In this document: positions 1 to 6,446 of the stretch, one piece after another | How the letters are laid out: each line of letters begins with the position of its first letter | How positions within the stretch are numbered: the first letter of the stretch is position 1 | Assembly (NCBI GenBank): GCA_902795765.1 | Contig: CADBMQ010000016.1 | Location: 1 to 9,842, forward strand | DNA from: Oscillospiraceae bacterium | GTDB taxonomy: Bacteria > Bacillota > Clostridia > Oscillospirales > Acutalibacteraceae | Direction of reading: 5' to 3' | DNA length: 9,842 bases | Notes under the pieces: model-generated | Seen by the model: only the letters and a program-made list of their open reading frames with translations | The model's database searches: none | What the model was told of the DNA's origin: nothing | Position numbers and translations under genes: made by a program

Positions 1-6
1 AAAGGA
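1..6 (+). promoter_or_regulatory. Ribosome binding site of the PHP phosphatase gene
   Basis: AAAGGA lies 9 bases before the ATG at 16, a normal Shine-Dalgarno distance, and supports that start. The promoter of this operon is not in the window. Confidence 0.7.
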
Positions 7-15
7 CTCTTTATA

Positions 16-819
16 ATGTTATTTGCTGATACGCATACTCATTCAATCGTTTCTCCAGATGCAAAACACCCGATTACAGAAATGATTGCGGGGGCTGAAA
101 AAAACGGTCTTGACGTACTTTGTGTGACTGACCACTTTGAAGTTCCCGAAAAAGATCGTGATGATTATAAAAATATCGAGCCGAAATATGACGAGTCGAT
201 TAGTCACCGAAATTCCAACGGAAAGCCAAAGATTTTGGTTGGAATTGAAATGGGTGGTGCTATTTACGATCCCGATTTCACTCGCAAAATGCTCGCAAGA
301 CACGAGTTTGACTTCGTTTTGAACTCACTTCATCATCTCTTCCGTGATGGCGAAGCGTTAGACTACTTTTACTACGATTATACGGGTTGCGATGCAACGC
401 AGATGCTCAAAGAATATCTTACTACGTTATATGAGCAAAGCACACTTATGATGTTCGATTCACTCGCTCATCTCGACTATCCGACTCGTTATATGCGTTT
501 GAGAAATGCTCCGTATGACCTTTCAAAATGCACCGACGAAATTGATGCACTTTTGAAGTTGCTTGTTGAAAATGGAAAATCACTCGAAATTAACACATCG
601 GGGCTGTTTGCTCCATTTAAGACTACTCTGCCCGAAATCGACATTATCAAAAGATATGCTTCGTTTAGTGGCGAGTTTGTGACAATCGGCTCGGACTCGC
701 ATGATGCGCAGTTTGTCGGTCGTGGATTTGAAGACGGCGTTAGTCGTGCCAAGGAAGCGGGTATCAACTATATTGCTTACTACGAGGCTCGCAAGCCTGT
801 TATGATTAAAATTGATTAA
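16..819 (+). CDS. PHP-domain phosphatase, histidinol-phosphatase (HisJ/HisK) type
   Basis: This 267-residue protein belongs to the polymerase and histidinol phosphatase (PHP) family of metal-dependent phosphoesterases. The family's metal ligands are all visible: DTHTH (H7, H9), D15, TDH (H40), GIEMG (E78), SLHH (H106/H107), AHLDYPTRY (H152) and GSDSHD (D227, H229). The full set argues for an active trinuclear-metal phosphatase, and the length matches monofunctional HisJ/HisK enzymes. Members of this type hydrolyse L-histidinol phosphate to histidinol in the cytoplasm. No other histidine gene is nearby, so the substrate here is an inference, and another small phosphate ester is possible. The gene is first in the visible plus-strand operon. 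Its stop codon overlaps the ribosome binding site of the following Lrp-type regulator. The fold is certain; the substrate is moderately supported. Confidence 0.85.
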   Translation: MLFADTHTHSIVSPDAKHPITEMIAGAEKNGLDVLCVTDHFEVPEKDRDDYKNIEPKYDESISHRNSNGKPKILVGIEMGGAIYDPDFTRKMLARHEFDFVLNSLHHLFRDGEALDYFYYDYTGCDATQMLKEYLTTLYEQSTLMMFDSLAHLDYPTRYMRLRNAPYDLSKCTDEIDALLKLLVENGKSLEINTSGLFAPFKTTLPEIDIIKRYASFSGEFVTIGSDSHDAQFVGRGFEDGVSRAKEAGINYIAYYEARKPVMIKID

Positions 820-822
820 GGA
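818..822 (+). promoter_or_regulatory. Ribosome binding site that selects the regulator start
   Basis: AAGGA overlaps the TAA stop (817-819) of the PHP gene. It directly abuts the ATG at 823, so it cannot serve that codon, but it sits 9 bases before the in-frame ATG at 832. It therefore selects 832 and implies translational coupling to the upstream gene. Confidence 0.7.
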
Positions 823-831
823 ATGAGCTTT

Positions 832-1323
832 ATGTTTGACATTGAAAACAAACTTTTGAAAATACTCTCCGAAAATGCTCGTTATAGTTGCGAAGATCTT
901 TCGGATATGCTTAACATCAGTTCTGTGGAAGTTGCCGAATTGATTGAAAAACTCGAAAAAGAGCACGTTATTTGCGGTTATCCTGCAATTATTGACTGGG
1001 ACAAGGTTTCGCACGATCGTGTTACTGCTTTGATTGAGTTGAAAGTTACTCCACAAAAATCCGCAGGTTTCGAAGAAATTGCAGAGAGTATCACAAACTG
1101 CCGTGAGGTTGAAACTGTATACCTTATGTCTGGTGGTTACGACCTTTGTGCAATAGTTAAAGGTCACACTTTCAAGGAAGTTGCTATGTTTGTTGCAAAG
1201 CGACTTGCTCCTATGGACGGCGTTATTTCAACCGCTACCCACTTCGTTTTGCGTAAGTACAAGGAAGTTGGTACTGTGCTTGAAAACAAGCGTGCTGATG
1301 ACAGGGGGATGTTCCAACTGTGA
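832..1323 (+). CDS. Lrp/AsnC-family transcriptional regulator (AlaR-like by context)
   Basis: The product is 163 residues when started at 832; an ATG at 823 is in frame but touches the ribosome binding site. Residues 1 to about 50 form the AsnC-type winged helix-turn-helix (ENKLLKILSENARYSCEDLS, followed by a recognition-helix region around 30-45). Residues about 65-145 form the RAM ligand-binding domain, with the effector-site signature SGGYDL at 100-105. Lrp-type proteins form dimers and higher oligomers, bind DNA, and sense amino acids through the RAM domain. The stop codon TGA (1321-1323) overlaps the GTG start of the aminotransferase. In Bacillus subtilis the Lrp-type AlaR is encoded next to the aminotransferase AlaT, so this protein probably controls its own operon in response to an amino acid. 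The family is certain; the ligand and target are inferred. Confidence 0.92.
   Translation: MFDIENKLLKILSENARYSCEDLSDMLNISSVEVAELIEKLEKEHVICGYPAIIDWDKVSHDRVTALIELKVTPQKSAGFEEIAESITNCREVETVYLMSGGYDLCAIVKGHTFKEVAMFVAKRLAPMDGVISTATHFVLRKYKEVGTVLENKRADDRGMFQL
1303..1309 (+). promoter_or_regulatory. Ribosome binding site for the GTG-started aminotransferase
   Basis: AGGGGGA ends 10 bases before GTG 1320-1322, inside the 3' end of the regulator gene. No ATG in the aminotransferase frame lies near it. The strong purine run explains how a GTG start can work here. Confidence 0.6.
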
Positions 1324-2492
1324 GGGACATAAACGAACTTATCAACCCCGAGGTTAAGGCTCTTAAACCTTCGGGTATACGAAAATATTTTGACATTGCT
1401 GCTACTATGGATCACGTTATCACTCTCGGTGTTGGTGAGCCAGACTTTAAAACTCCGTGGCACATTCGTGAAGCAGGTATTAAGTCGCTCGAAAAGGGAT
1501 ATACCCGTTATACTGCCAACCGTGGTATGATTGAGTTGCGTTCGGCAATTTCAAAATTTATGCAAGATAGATATACGCTTTCCTATGACGCAGATAGCGA
1601 GATTTTGGTTACTGTCGGCGGTAGTGAGGCTATCGACGGTGCTATTCGCACTCTTGTGCAAAATGGCGATGAAGTTTTGATTATCGAGCCGTGTTTCGTA
1701 TGCTACACACCTATTGTTAAATTAGCAGGTGGTGTTCCTGTTATCATCGAAACAAAAGCAGAAAACAACTTCCGTTTGACGGCAGACGAACTTCGTTCTG
1801 CGATTACCGACAAGACTAAACTTTTGATACTCGCCTATCCGAACAACCCGACAGGTGCGGTTATGCGCCGTGGGGATTTGGAAGCGATTGCCGAAGTTTT
1901 GCGTGATACCGATATTTTGGTTTTATCGGACGAAATTTATGCAGAACTCACTTTTGGTGGCGAACGTCATGTTTCTATTGCAGAAATTGACGGTATGAAA
2001 GAGCGCACCATTATCGCAAGTGGCTTTTCTAAAACATATTCGATGACAGGTTGGAGAATGGGATTTGCTTGTGGCCCTGCTCCTGTTATCGCACAAATGA
2101 CTAAAATACATCAATTCGCTATTATGAGCGCTCCGACAACATCGCAGTTTGCGGCAATCGAAGCCATTGTAAATGGCGAAGACGATATTTCCGATATGCG
2201 TTTTGATTACGATATTCGCCGTACATTTATTGTTAATGGTTTCCGCAAAATGGGGCTTGATTGCTTTGAGCCCGAAGGTGCGTTTTACTGTTTCCCGTGC
2301 ATTAAGTCAACGGGACTCACAAGCGAAGAATTCTGCGAACGTTTGTTGCGAGAAAAGCACGTTGCAGTTATTCCGGGTACTGCTTTCGGAAGTTGTGGCG
2401 AAGGGTTTATTCGTGCATCATACTGCAACAGTATGAAAAATTTGAAACGTGCGCTTGAACTTATTAAAGAGTTTATTGACGGCTTGAAATAA
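1320..2492 (+). CDS. Class I PLP-dependent aminotransferase (AlaT/PatA/AspC-like)
   Basis: This 390-residue fold-type I aminotransferase is of normal family length. Visible catalytic elements are LGVGEPDF at 36-43, which contacts the substrate; YPNNPTG at 173-179, with N176 as the conserved ring-contacting Asn; SDEIY at 203-207, with D204 (pyridine nitrogen) and Y207; SGFSKTYSMTGWRMGF at 234-249, with K238 as the Schiff-base lysine and R246 for the cofactor phosphate; and R365 as the substrate-carboxylate arginine. It transfers an amino group between an amino acid and a 2-oxoacid in the cytoplasm. It starts at GTG 1320, overlapping the regulator's TGA, so translation is coupled. The SKTYSMTGWRMG block resembles alanine, aspartate and N-acetyl-diaminopimelate aminotransferases more than HisC, which usually has a different motif around the lysine. 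With an Lrp-type partner, alanine transaminase (AlaT) is my first guess, but the donor cannot be fixed from sequence alone. Confidence 0.9.
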   Translation: MRDINELINPEVKALKPSGIRKYFDIAATMDHVITLGVGEPDFKTPWHIREAGIKSLEKGYTRYTANRGMIELRSAISKFMQDRYTLSYDADSEILVTVGGSEAIDGAIRTLVQNGDEVLIIEPCFVCYTPIVKLAGGVPVIIETKAENNFRLTADELRSAITDKTKLLILAYPNNPTGAVMRRGDLEAIAEVLRDTDILVLSDEIYAELTFGGERHVSIAEIDGMKERTIIASGFSKTYSMTGWRMGFACGPAPVIAQMTKIHQFAIMSAPTTSQFAAIEAIVNGEDDISDMRFDYDIRRTFIVNGFRKMGLDCFEPEGAFYCFPCIKSTGLTSEEFCERLLREKHVAVIPGTAFGSCGEGFIRASYCNSMKNLKRALELIKEFIDGLK

Positions 2493-2502
2493 GCCGATTT
2501 TG

Positions 2503-2508
2503 AAAGGA
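2503..2508 (+). promoter_or_regulatory. Ribosome binding site that selects the ispE start
   Basis: AAAGGA runs into the ATG at 2508, so that codon has no usable spacing. The in-frame ATG at 2520 lies 11 bases downstream, long but workable, and its N-terminus matches the family. I therefore prefer 2520. Confidence 0.55.
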
Positions 2509-2519
2509 TGAATATTAAA

Positions 2520-3380
2520 ATGGCTGAATCGGTAACGGTTTTGGCAAATGCAAAATTGAATCTCTCTCTTGATGTGACGGGTAAACGCCCCGACGGTTAT
2601 CACACCGTTGAAATGGTTATGCAGTCGATTGACGTTTGCGACCAAATCAATGTTGCGAAAACTGATGACGGCATTACTTTGTCGTGCTCGGGCGAGGAAG
2701 TGCCTGAAAATGAGCAAAATCTTGCTTATCGTGCGGCTGCTCTCTTCTTTGAGCGTTCCGAAATTGACGGCGGTGCCGCAATTAAACTCAAAAAGAAAAT
2801 TCCTGTTGCGGCAGGTCTTGGTGGCGGAAGCGCCGATGCGGCAGGTGTTTTGCTTGCACTCAACGAACTTTACGGCAACCATTTTGAGGACGAGGAACTC
2901 GAAGAACTCGCCGCTGAACTTGGTGCAGATGTCCCGTTCTGCCTTGTAGGTGGTACGCAATTGTCCGAGGGTATCGGCTCAATTTTGTCTCCGCTCCCGA
3001 CTTTGCAGAACTGCGCTTTTGTTGTTGTCAAGGCTGGCGACAAGCGTTCAACAGGCGATATGTATGCAAAACTCGACAGTTTAGAAGAACTTGACCACCC
3101 ATATACGCAGGATTTGGTTGACGCTATCTGCGAAGGCGACAACATTGACGCAGGTAGATATATGTCGAGTGTTTTTGATAAGTTGTGGGAGTTCGAGGAT
3201 ATTCGTGAAATTATGGAAGATAACGGTGCAGCGGCTGTACTCGTTACGGGTAGCGGTCCGAGCGTATTTGGTTTCTTCCCTGACGAAGATAACGCAAAAG
3301 ACGCAGAAAATGCGTTATCTGATCATTACAATAATGTATTCCTTTGCGAACCCGCAGACCACGGTTGCGAAATCGACTAA
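2520..3380 (+). CDS. ispE: 4-diphosphocytidyl-2-C-methyl-D-erythritol kinase
   Basis: IspE phosphorylates CDP-methylerythritol at its 2-hydroxyl with ATP, the fourth step of the MEP route to isoprenoids, in the cytoplasm. The 286-residue product has the full GHMP-kinase layout. The N-terminal ANAKLNLSLDVTGKRPDGYH (10-29) includes the catalytic lysine K12. The glycine-rich ATP loop PVAAGLGGGSADAAG spans 95-109. GADVPF at 135-140 carries the catalytic aspartate D137. The C-terminal GHMP motif VTGSGPSVFGFF spans 242-253. Length is close to the roughly 283 residues of the Escherichia coli enzyme. An in-frame ATG at 2508 would add four residues but overlaps the ribosome binding site. The gene lies 27 bases after the aminotransferase and is last before the terminator. 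Its presence shows that this organism uses the MEP pathway. Confidence 0.96.
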   Translation: MAESVTVLANAKLNLSLDVTGKRPDGYHTVEMVMQSIDVCDQINVAKTDDGITLSCSGEEVPENEQNLAYRAAALFFERSEIDGGAAIKLKKKIPVAAGLGGGSADAAGVLLALNELYGNHFEDEELEELAAELGADVPFCLVGGTQLSEGIGSILSPLPTLQNCAFVVVKAGDKRSTGDMYAKLDSLEELDHPYTQDLVDAICEGDNIDAGRYMSSVFDKLWEFEDIREIMEDNGAAAVLVTGSGPSVFGFFPDEDNAKDAENALSDHYNNVFLCEPADHGCEID

Positions 3381-3393
3381 TCAATGCAAAAGT

Positions 3394-3427
3394 AAAAGAG
3401 GTAGTTTTGAAAACTACCTCTTTTTTT
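3394..3427 (+). terminator. Rho-independent terminator, probably bidirectional, between converging operons
   Basis: GAGGTAGTTT (3398-3407) pairs perfectly with AAACTACCTC (3411-3420) across a TGA loop, followed by seven T (3421-3427). The AAAA at 3394-3397 can pair with part of the T-run to lengthen the stem to 14 pairs. It also gives a short T-run when read on the minus strand. The site is 13 bases after the ispE stop and about 40 bases beyond the stop of the minus-strand toroid gene, so it can end both transcripts. Confidence 0.92.
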
Positions 3428-3468
3428 ATGCTATATTTTAGAATCGTGAAATTAAATCGTTGCTAAAT

Positions 3469-4614
3469 TTATTTTTTATTTTTCTTTGAAACAACTGTTA
3501 TCACAATAACTGCAACTAAAACAACAACTGCTGCTATTGCAAGAAAAACATATATCATCGGGAAATCAGGTGCGCCTGTTTCGGGCGATGTCATAGAGTT
3601 GTCGGTTATGATTGACTGACTTGTTGTCGGTTGGTCGTTGTTTGAATTAGTTGTAGGTGCTATTGTTGTGGTAGGAACTGTTGTTGTAGGTTCTTGCGGC
3701 AAAAGTGACATAAACACATTGCCGTAGCCCAAATCTGCGAGTGCCATCATACCTTGATATGTGCTGAACATATCGGGTGCTTGATACCAACCTCGACCTG
3801 ATTTAGAATCTTCATCGTACCAGAAACAACCATTTTCGTCCAAGTAACTGAACAGATTTTCGACAATTTTCGAGTGAGAATCCATATTCTCACCTGCTGC
3901 GATAAGACCGATGATGCCCATACTCTGCGAACAGCTGTTTGCACTATCGTACATACCTGTACCAACGAGTGAGCCGTCCTCTTTCTCTGTTGAGAGAATG
4001 AATTTTTTAGCGTCGTTAAGCAATTCGCCTTTTTCGCCAACTACTGCAAGGCCTGACATAACCATACCGGTTGTGTCAACACTACCCTCTGCGCCATAGT
4101 CGTTGTAACCGCCGTCTTCCTTTTTCGCACTTTTCAAGTATTCGATTGCTTTATCAGCATTCCAATCCTTGTCGGCAAGTTTGAGCGCTATCATTGCATA
4201 AGCAGTTTCTGTTACACTATCGTAGCCGTAACTATTTTGGAAAGCACCATTTTCTGCCTGTTTCTCTTTGAGAGCTGAAACCTGTTTTACATTCGGTGTT
4301 TTGCGAAGCAAAAGGTCGGTCATAATTGACTTCATAAGAGCATTCGAGGTTTCGGGGTTATCATACTTCGGGATAAGAAACTGATAATCCGAATCAGAGG
4401 TCTTGCCCGTTGCGCAAAGCGGATAAACATACCACATATCGGGATATGCTTTGTTAGGATCGCTATCTTCCAAATTGAAAGACGCTTCAAATTCTGTTTT
4501 TACCCCTTTGAGAGTTTTTTCGAGTTGTGTTTTTGCATCTGTCTGTGCCGAAACACTAAACGAAGACAAAAGCAAAACACAAACTGTTGCCATTACTGCA
4601 ACAATTCTTTTCAT
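3469..4614 (-). CDS. Secreted, membrane- or wall-anchored alpha/alpha-toroid (prenyltransferase-like repeat) protein
   Basis: The 381-residue product begins with a clear signal peptide: basic MKR, a hydrophobic core, and likely cleavage after VSA at residue 23. There is no lipobox cysteine. Residues about 105-297 contain four roughly 45-residue repeats of the pattern helix, DG(G/A)(Y/F/S), then a Thr/Ser-rich helix ending in an Ala-Leu-Gly type turn. Examples are NGAF at 122-125 and EDGGYNDYG at 166-174. This is the helical-hairpin repeat of prenyltransferase and squalene-cyclase toroids, but I see no DXDD cyclase motif, so it is probably a binding scaffold. A Thr/Pro/Ser-rich linker (309-342) leads to SPETG (343-347), a hydrophobic segment (about 352-375) and the tail KKNKK. 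This order resembles a variant sortase signal or a simple membrane anchor. AAGGAG (4624-4629) lies 9 bases before the start. The gene follows pgcA by 29 bases, probably in one transcript. Function is unknown. Confidence 0.8.
   Translation of the reverse strand: MKRIVAVMATVCVLLLSSFSVSAQTDAKTQLEKTLKGVKTEFEASFNLEDSDPNKAYPDMWYVYPLCATGKTSDSDYQFLIPKYDNPETSNALMKSIMTDLLLRKTPNVKQVSALKEKQAENGAFQNSYGYDSVTETAYAMIALKLADKDWNADKAIEYLKSAKKEDGGYNDYGAEGSVDTTGMVMSGLAVVGEKGELLNDAKKFILSTEKEDGSLVGTGMYDSANSCSQSMGIIGLIAAGENMDSHSKIVENLFSYLDENGCFWYDEDSKSGRGWYQAPDMFSTYQGMMALADLGYGNVFMSLLPQEPTTTVPTTTIAPTTNSNNDQPTTSQSIITDNSMTSPETGAPDFPMIYVFLAIAAVVVLVAVIVITVVSKKNKK
3573..3690 (-). other. Thr/Pro-rich stalk and SPETG sorting-like motif within the toroid gene
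   Basis: This segment encodes the low-complexity linker (PTTTVPTTTIAPTT and following Ser/Thr/Asn) and then SPETG. Such stalks hold surface domains away from the membrane or wall. SPETG departs from the standard LPXTG but keeps the P-x-T-G core and is followed by a hydrophobic stretch and lysines. Confidence 0.5.
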
Positions 4615-4643
4615 TTCTACATTCTCCTTCCAATGAAAACAAT

Positions 4644-6356
4644 TTATAATCCGAGAATTTTTGTCATATCCTCAGTTATATCCTTTTCAATTTTCTCGGC
4701 ATCCAAACGAGTTTTGCCGACAGCGGTAACGTAGATTTTGATTTTCGGCTCTGTACCAGACGGACGAACCATTGCGATTGCATTGTTTTCGAGTTCGTAT
4801 CCGAGAACATCCGATTTTGGTAATGTGATTGCTTCTGTGTTTCCTGTTTCTTTATTAGTTTTAACGCTTGTTTTATAGTCGCTAACGCTTAAAACTTTCA
4901 AACCTGCTATTTCATTCGGTGCATCGTTATGCAAGCGAGCCATTGTATCTGCCATTTGTTGCATACCGCTGACACCTTCGCAGACGAAACTTTTTTGAGT
5001 GTGGATAAAATATCCGTATTTTTCGTAAATTTCATCAATTACATCGCATAAAGACTTGCCTTGTGTTTTATAATAAGCCGCCATTTCACAAATCATCATT
5101 GATGAAAAAACTGCGTCCTTATCACGAACATAGCCACCACCGAGATAGCCGTAGCTCTCTTCAAATCCGAGAACATAGCGGTCTTCCTCGTTCTTTTCTT
5201 CGAGGAATGCAATCTGTTCGCCGATAAACTTAAATCCTGTGAGGGTGCGGATTATTTCGCAATTATACTCTTTCGCAATCAAATCTATAAGGTTTGTTGA
5301 AACGATTGTTGAAACACAAACCGGCTTTTCGGGGAGTGTGCCGAGTTGCTTTTTCATTGCGAGTTTATAGTTGAGCATAAGAACACCCATCTCGTTACCC
5401 GAAATAAGACGATAGTCATCATTAACTTTAACTGCAACGCCAACACGATCGGAGTCGGGGTCTGTTGCAAGTAAAAGATCTGCGCTCTCAACTGCGGCAA
5501 AGCGTTTTGCCTCTGTGAATGCTTCGGGGAATTCGGGGTTCGGGAACGGAAGTGTCGGGAAATGGCCGTCGGGAAATTCCTGCGAACGAACAACTGTCAA
5601 GTTCTCGATTCCGATTTCGTGCAAAATTCTGCGAACAGGTTTGTTGCCCGCCCCGTGCAACGGTGTGTAGATAACTTTGAGTCCTGCACCCTTGCAAACA
5701 TCGGGATTAACCATACAATTCTTAACTGCCTTGATATAATCGTCAATTACTTCCTGCGAGATAGTTTCGATGCCACCGTTTTTGAGTGATTCGTCATAGT
5801 CGGCATACTTAACACCGTCGAAAATGTCGATGTTATTGATATATCCGATAACTTCATTACTTGCTTCAAGTGTCAACTGGCAACCGTCAGGGCCGTAAGC
5901 CTTGTAGCCATTATATTTAGACGGATTGTGACTTGCAGTGATAACAATACCTGCATCACAACCCAAGCGACGAACTGCCCACGAAAGCATAGGTGTCGGC
6001 ATAAGCTCGTTGTAAATATATGCTTTGAGTCCGTTTGCTGCGATTACACGAGCGGCAGTACGAGCGAAAAGGTCGGACTTAATACGGCAGTCGTATGCGA
6101 TAGCAATCGACTTACCGCCAACACGCTTAACATACTCGGACAAGCCTTGTGTTGCACGAGCAACTGTATATATATTCATTCGGTTTGCACCTGCGCCGAT
6201 TACACCACGCAAACCGCCTGTACCAAATTCGAGTTCCTTATAAAAACGGTCGATAACAGCGTCTTCGTCATCTTTAACCGCATTCAATTCTTCAATGAGA
6301 TCTTTATCCTCTGTTGCTCGTTCAAGCCAAAGGTCGAGTTTATCCTGATATTTCAT
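4644..6356 (-). CDS. pgcA: Phospho-sugar mutase, alpha-phosphoglucomutase type
   Basis: This enzyme interconverts glucose 1-phosphate and glucose 6-phosphate, or the mannose equivalents, linking glycolysis to UDP-glucose, glycogen and cell-surface sugar synthesis. The 570-residue protein has all four alpha-D-phosphohexomutase domains. Near the N-terminus is FGTGGLRG (44-51). The phosphoserine loop TASHNPSKYNGYK spans 140-152 with catalytic S142. The Mg-binding DPDSDR is at 299-304, the sugar-recognition loop GFEESYGYLGGG at 397-408, and the phosphate-binding RPSGTEPK at 531-538. Length and N-terminal sequence match Bacillus PgcA. An upstream in-frame GTG (6363-6365) overlaps the ribosome binding site, whereas ATG 6356 has AGGAG 8 bases before it (6365-6369), so I choose 6356. 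A promoter lies just upstream. The exact sugar preference is not provable by eye. Confidence 0.93.
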   Translation of the reverse strand: MKYQDKLDLWLERATEDKDLIEELNAVKDDEDAVIDRFYKELEFGTGGLRGVIGAGANRMNIYTVARATQGLSEYVKRVGGKSIAIAYDCRIKSDLFARTAARVIAANGLKAYIYNELMPTPMLSWAVRRLGCDAGIVITASHNPSKYNGYKAYGPDGCQLTLEASNEVIGYINNIDIFDGVKYADYDESLKNGGIETISQEVIDDYIKAVKNCMVNPDVCKGAGLKVIYTPLHGAGNKPVRRILHEIGIENLTVVRSQEFPDGHFPTLPFPNPEFPEAFTEAKRFAAVESADLLLATDPDSDRVGVAVKVNDDYRLISGNEMGVLMLNYKLAMKKQLGTLPEKPVCVSTIVSTNLIDLIAKEYNCEIIRTLTGFKFIGEQIAFLEEKNEEDRYVLGFEESYGYLGGGYVRDKDAVFSSMMICEMAAYYKTQGKSLCDVIDEIYEKYGYFIHTQKSFVCEGVSGMQQMADTMARLHNDAPNEIAGLKVLSVSDYKTSVKTNKETGNTEAITLPKSDVLGYELENNAIAMVRPSGTEPKIKIYVTAVGKTRLDAEKIEKDITEDMTKILGL

Positions 6357-6405
6357 AAAAAACACTCCTAATATGAAAATTGTTTACATTCACTCAATTA
6401 TCTAT

Positions 6406-6434
6406 ATTATACTACTTTTGATATGTAAAATCAA
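6406..6434 (-). promoter_or_regulatory. Sigma-A promoter for pgcA
   Basis: On the minus strand, TTGATT (6429-6434) is followed after exactly 17 bases by TATAAT (6406-6411), the consensus -10. Transcription would start near 6399, giving a leader of about 43 bases before the ATG at 6356. The site lies in the 81-base gap between the dehydrogenase stop and the pgcA ribosome binding site. I see no terminator in this gap, so readthrough from the upstream operon is also possible. Confidence 0.8.
6418..6434. promoter_or_regulatory. Dyad TTGAT-N7-ATCAA overlapping the pgcA -35 element
   Basis: A perfect 5+5 base inverted repeat with a 7-base centre covers the -35 box and part of the spacer. That is a typical place for a repressor operator. 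The arms are short and AT-rich, so chance is a real alternative. No cognate regulator is encoded beside it. Confidence 0.3.
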
Positions 6435-6446
6435 CAATTTTATGCG

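Noticed and set aside
580..1167. 195-codon open frame on the minus strand
   Set aside because: It lies antisense across the PHP and Lrp genes, which have complete family motifs. The translation shows no recognisable domain and no good ribosome site was evident.
1320..2492. Aminotransferase as HisC (histidinol-phosphate aminotransferase) partner of the PHP phosphatase
   Set aside because: The sequence around the Schiff-base lysine (SGFSKTYSMTGWRMG) and the YPNNPTG block are of the AspC/AlaT/PatA kind rather than HisC.
2418..2960. 180-codon open frame antisense to ispE and the aminotransferase end
   Set aside because: It is a shadow of two confidently identified genes, with Cys/Arg/Asn-rich composition and no domain.
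3605..3690. Short GTTGTTG-type DNA repeats as a possible repeat array
   Set aside because: They are codon repetition for Thr in the protein's stalk region, with no regular unit or spacer, so not a CRISPR or tandem array.
4617..4622. Minimal ATG-TAG upstream frame in the leader of the toroid gene
   Set aside because: The ATG is only one base from the AAGGAG element, so initiation there is unlikely. The real ATG has 9-base spacing.
4640..4680. Possible separate promoter for the toroid gene (ATGACA and TATAAA on the minus strand)
   Set aside because: The two boxes are only 13 bases apart, too short for a sigma-A promoter. Co-transcription with pgcA is simpler.
5928..6371. 147-codon plus-strand open frame opposite pgcA
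   Set aside because: It is antisense to the conserved N-terminal domain of the mutase. The Cys- and Thr-rich translation has no recognisable motif.
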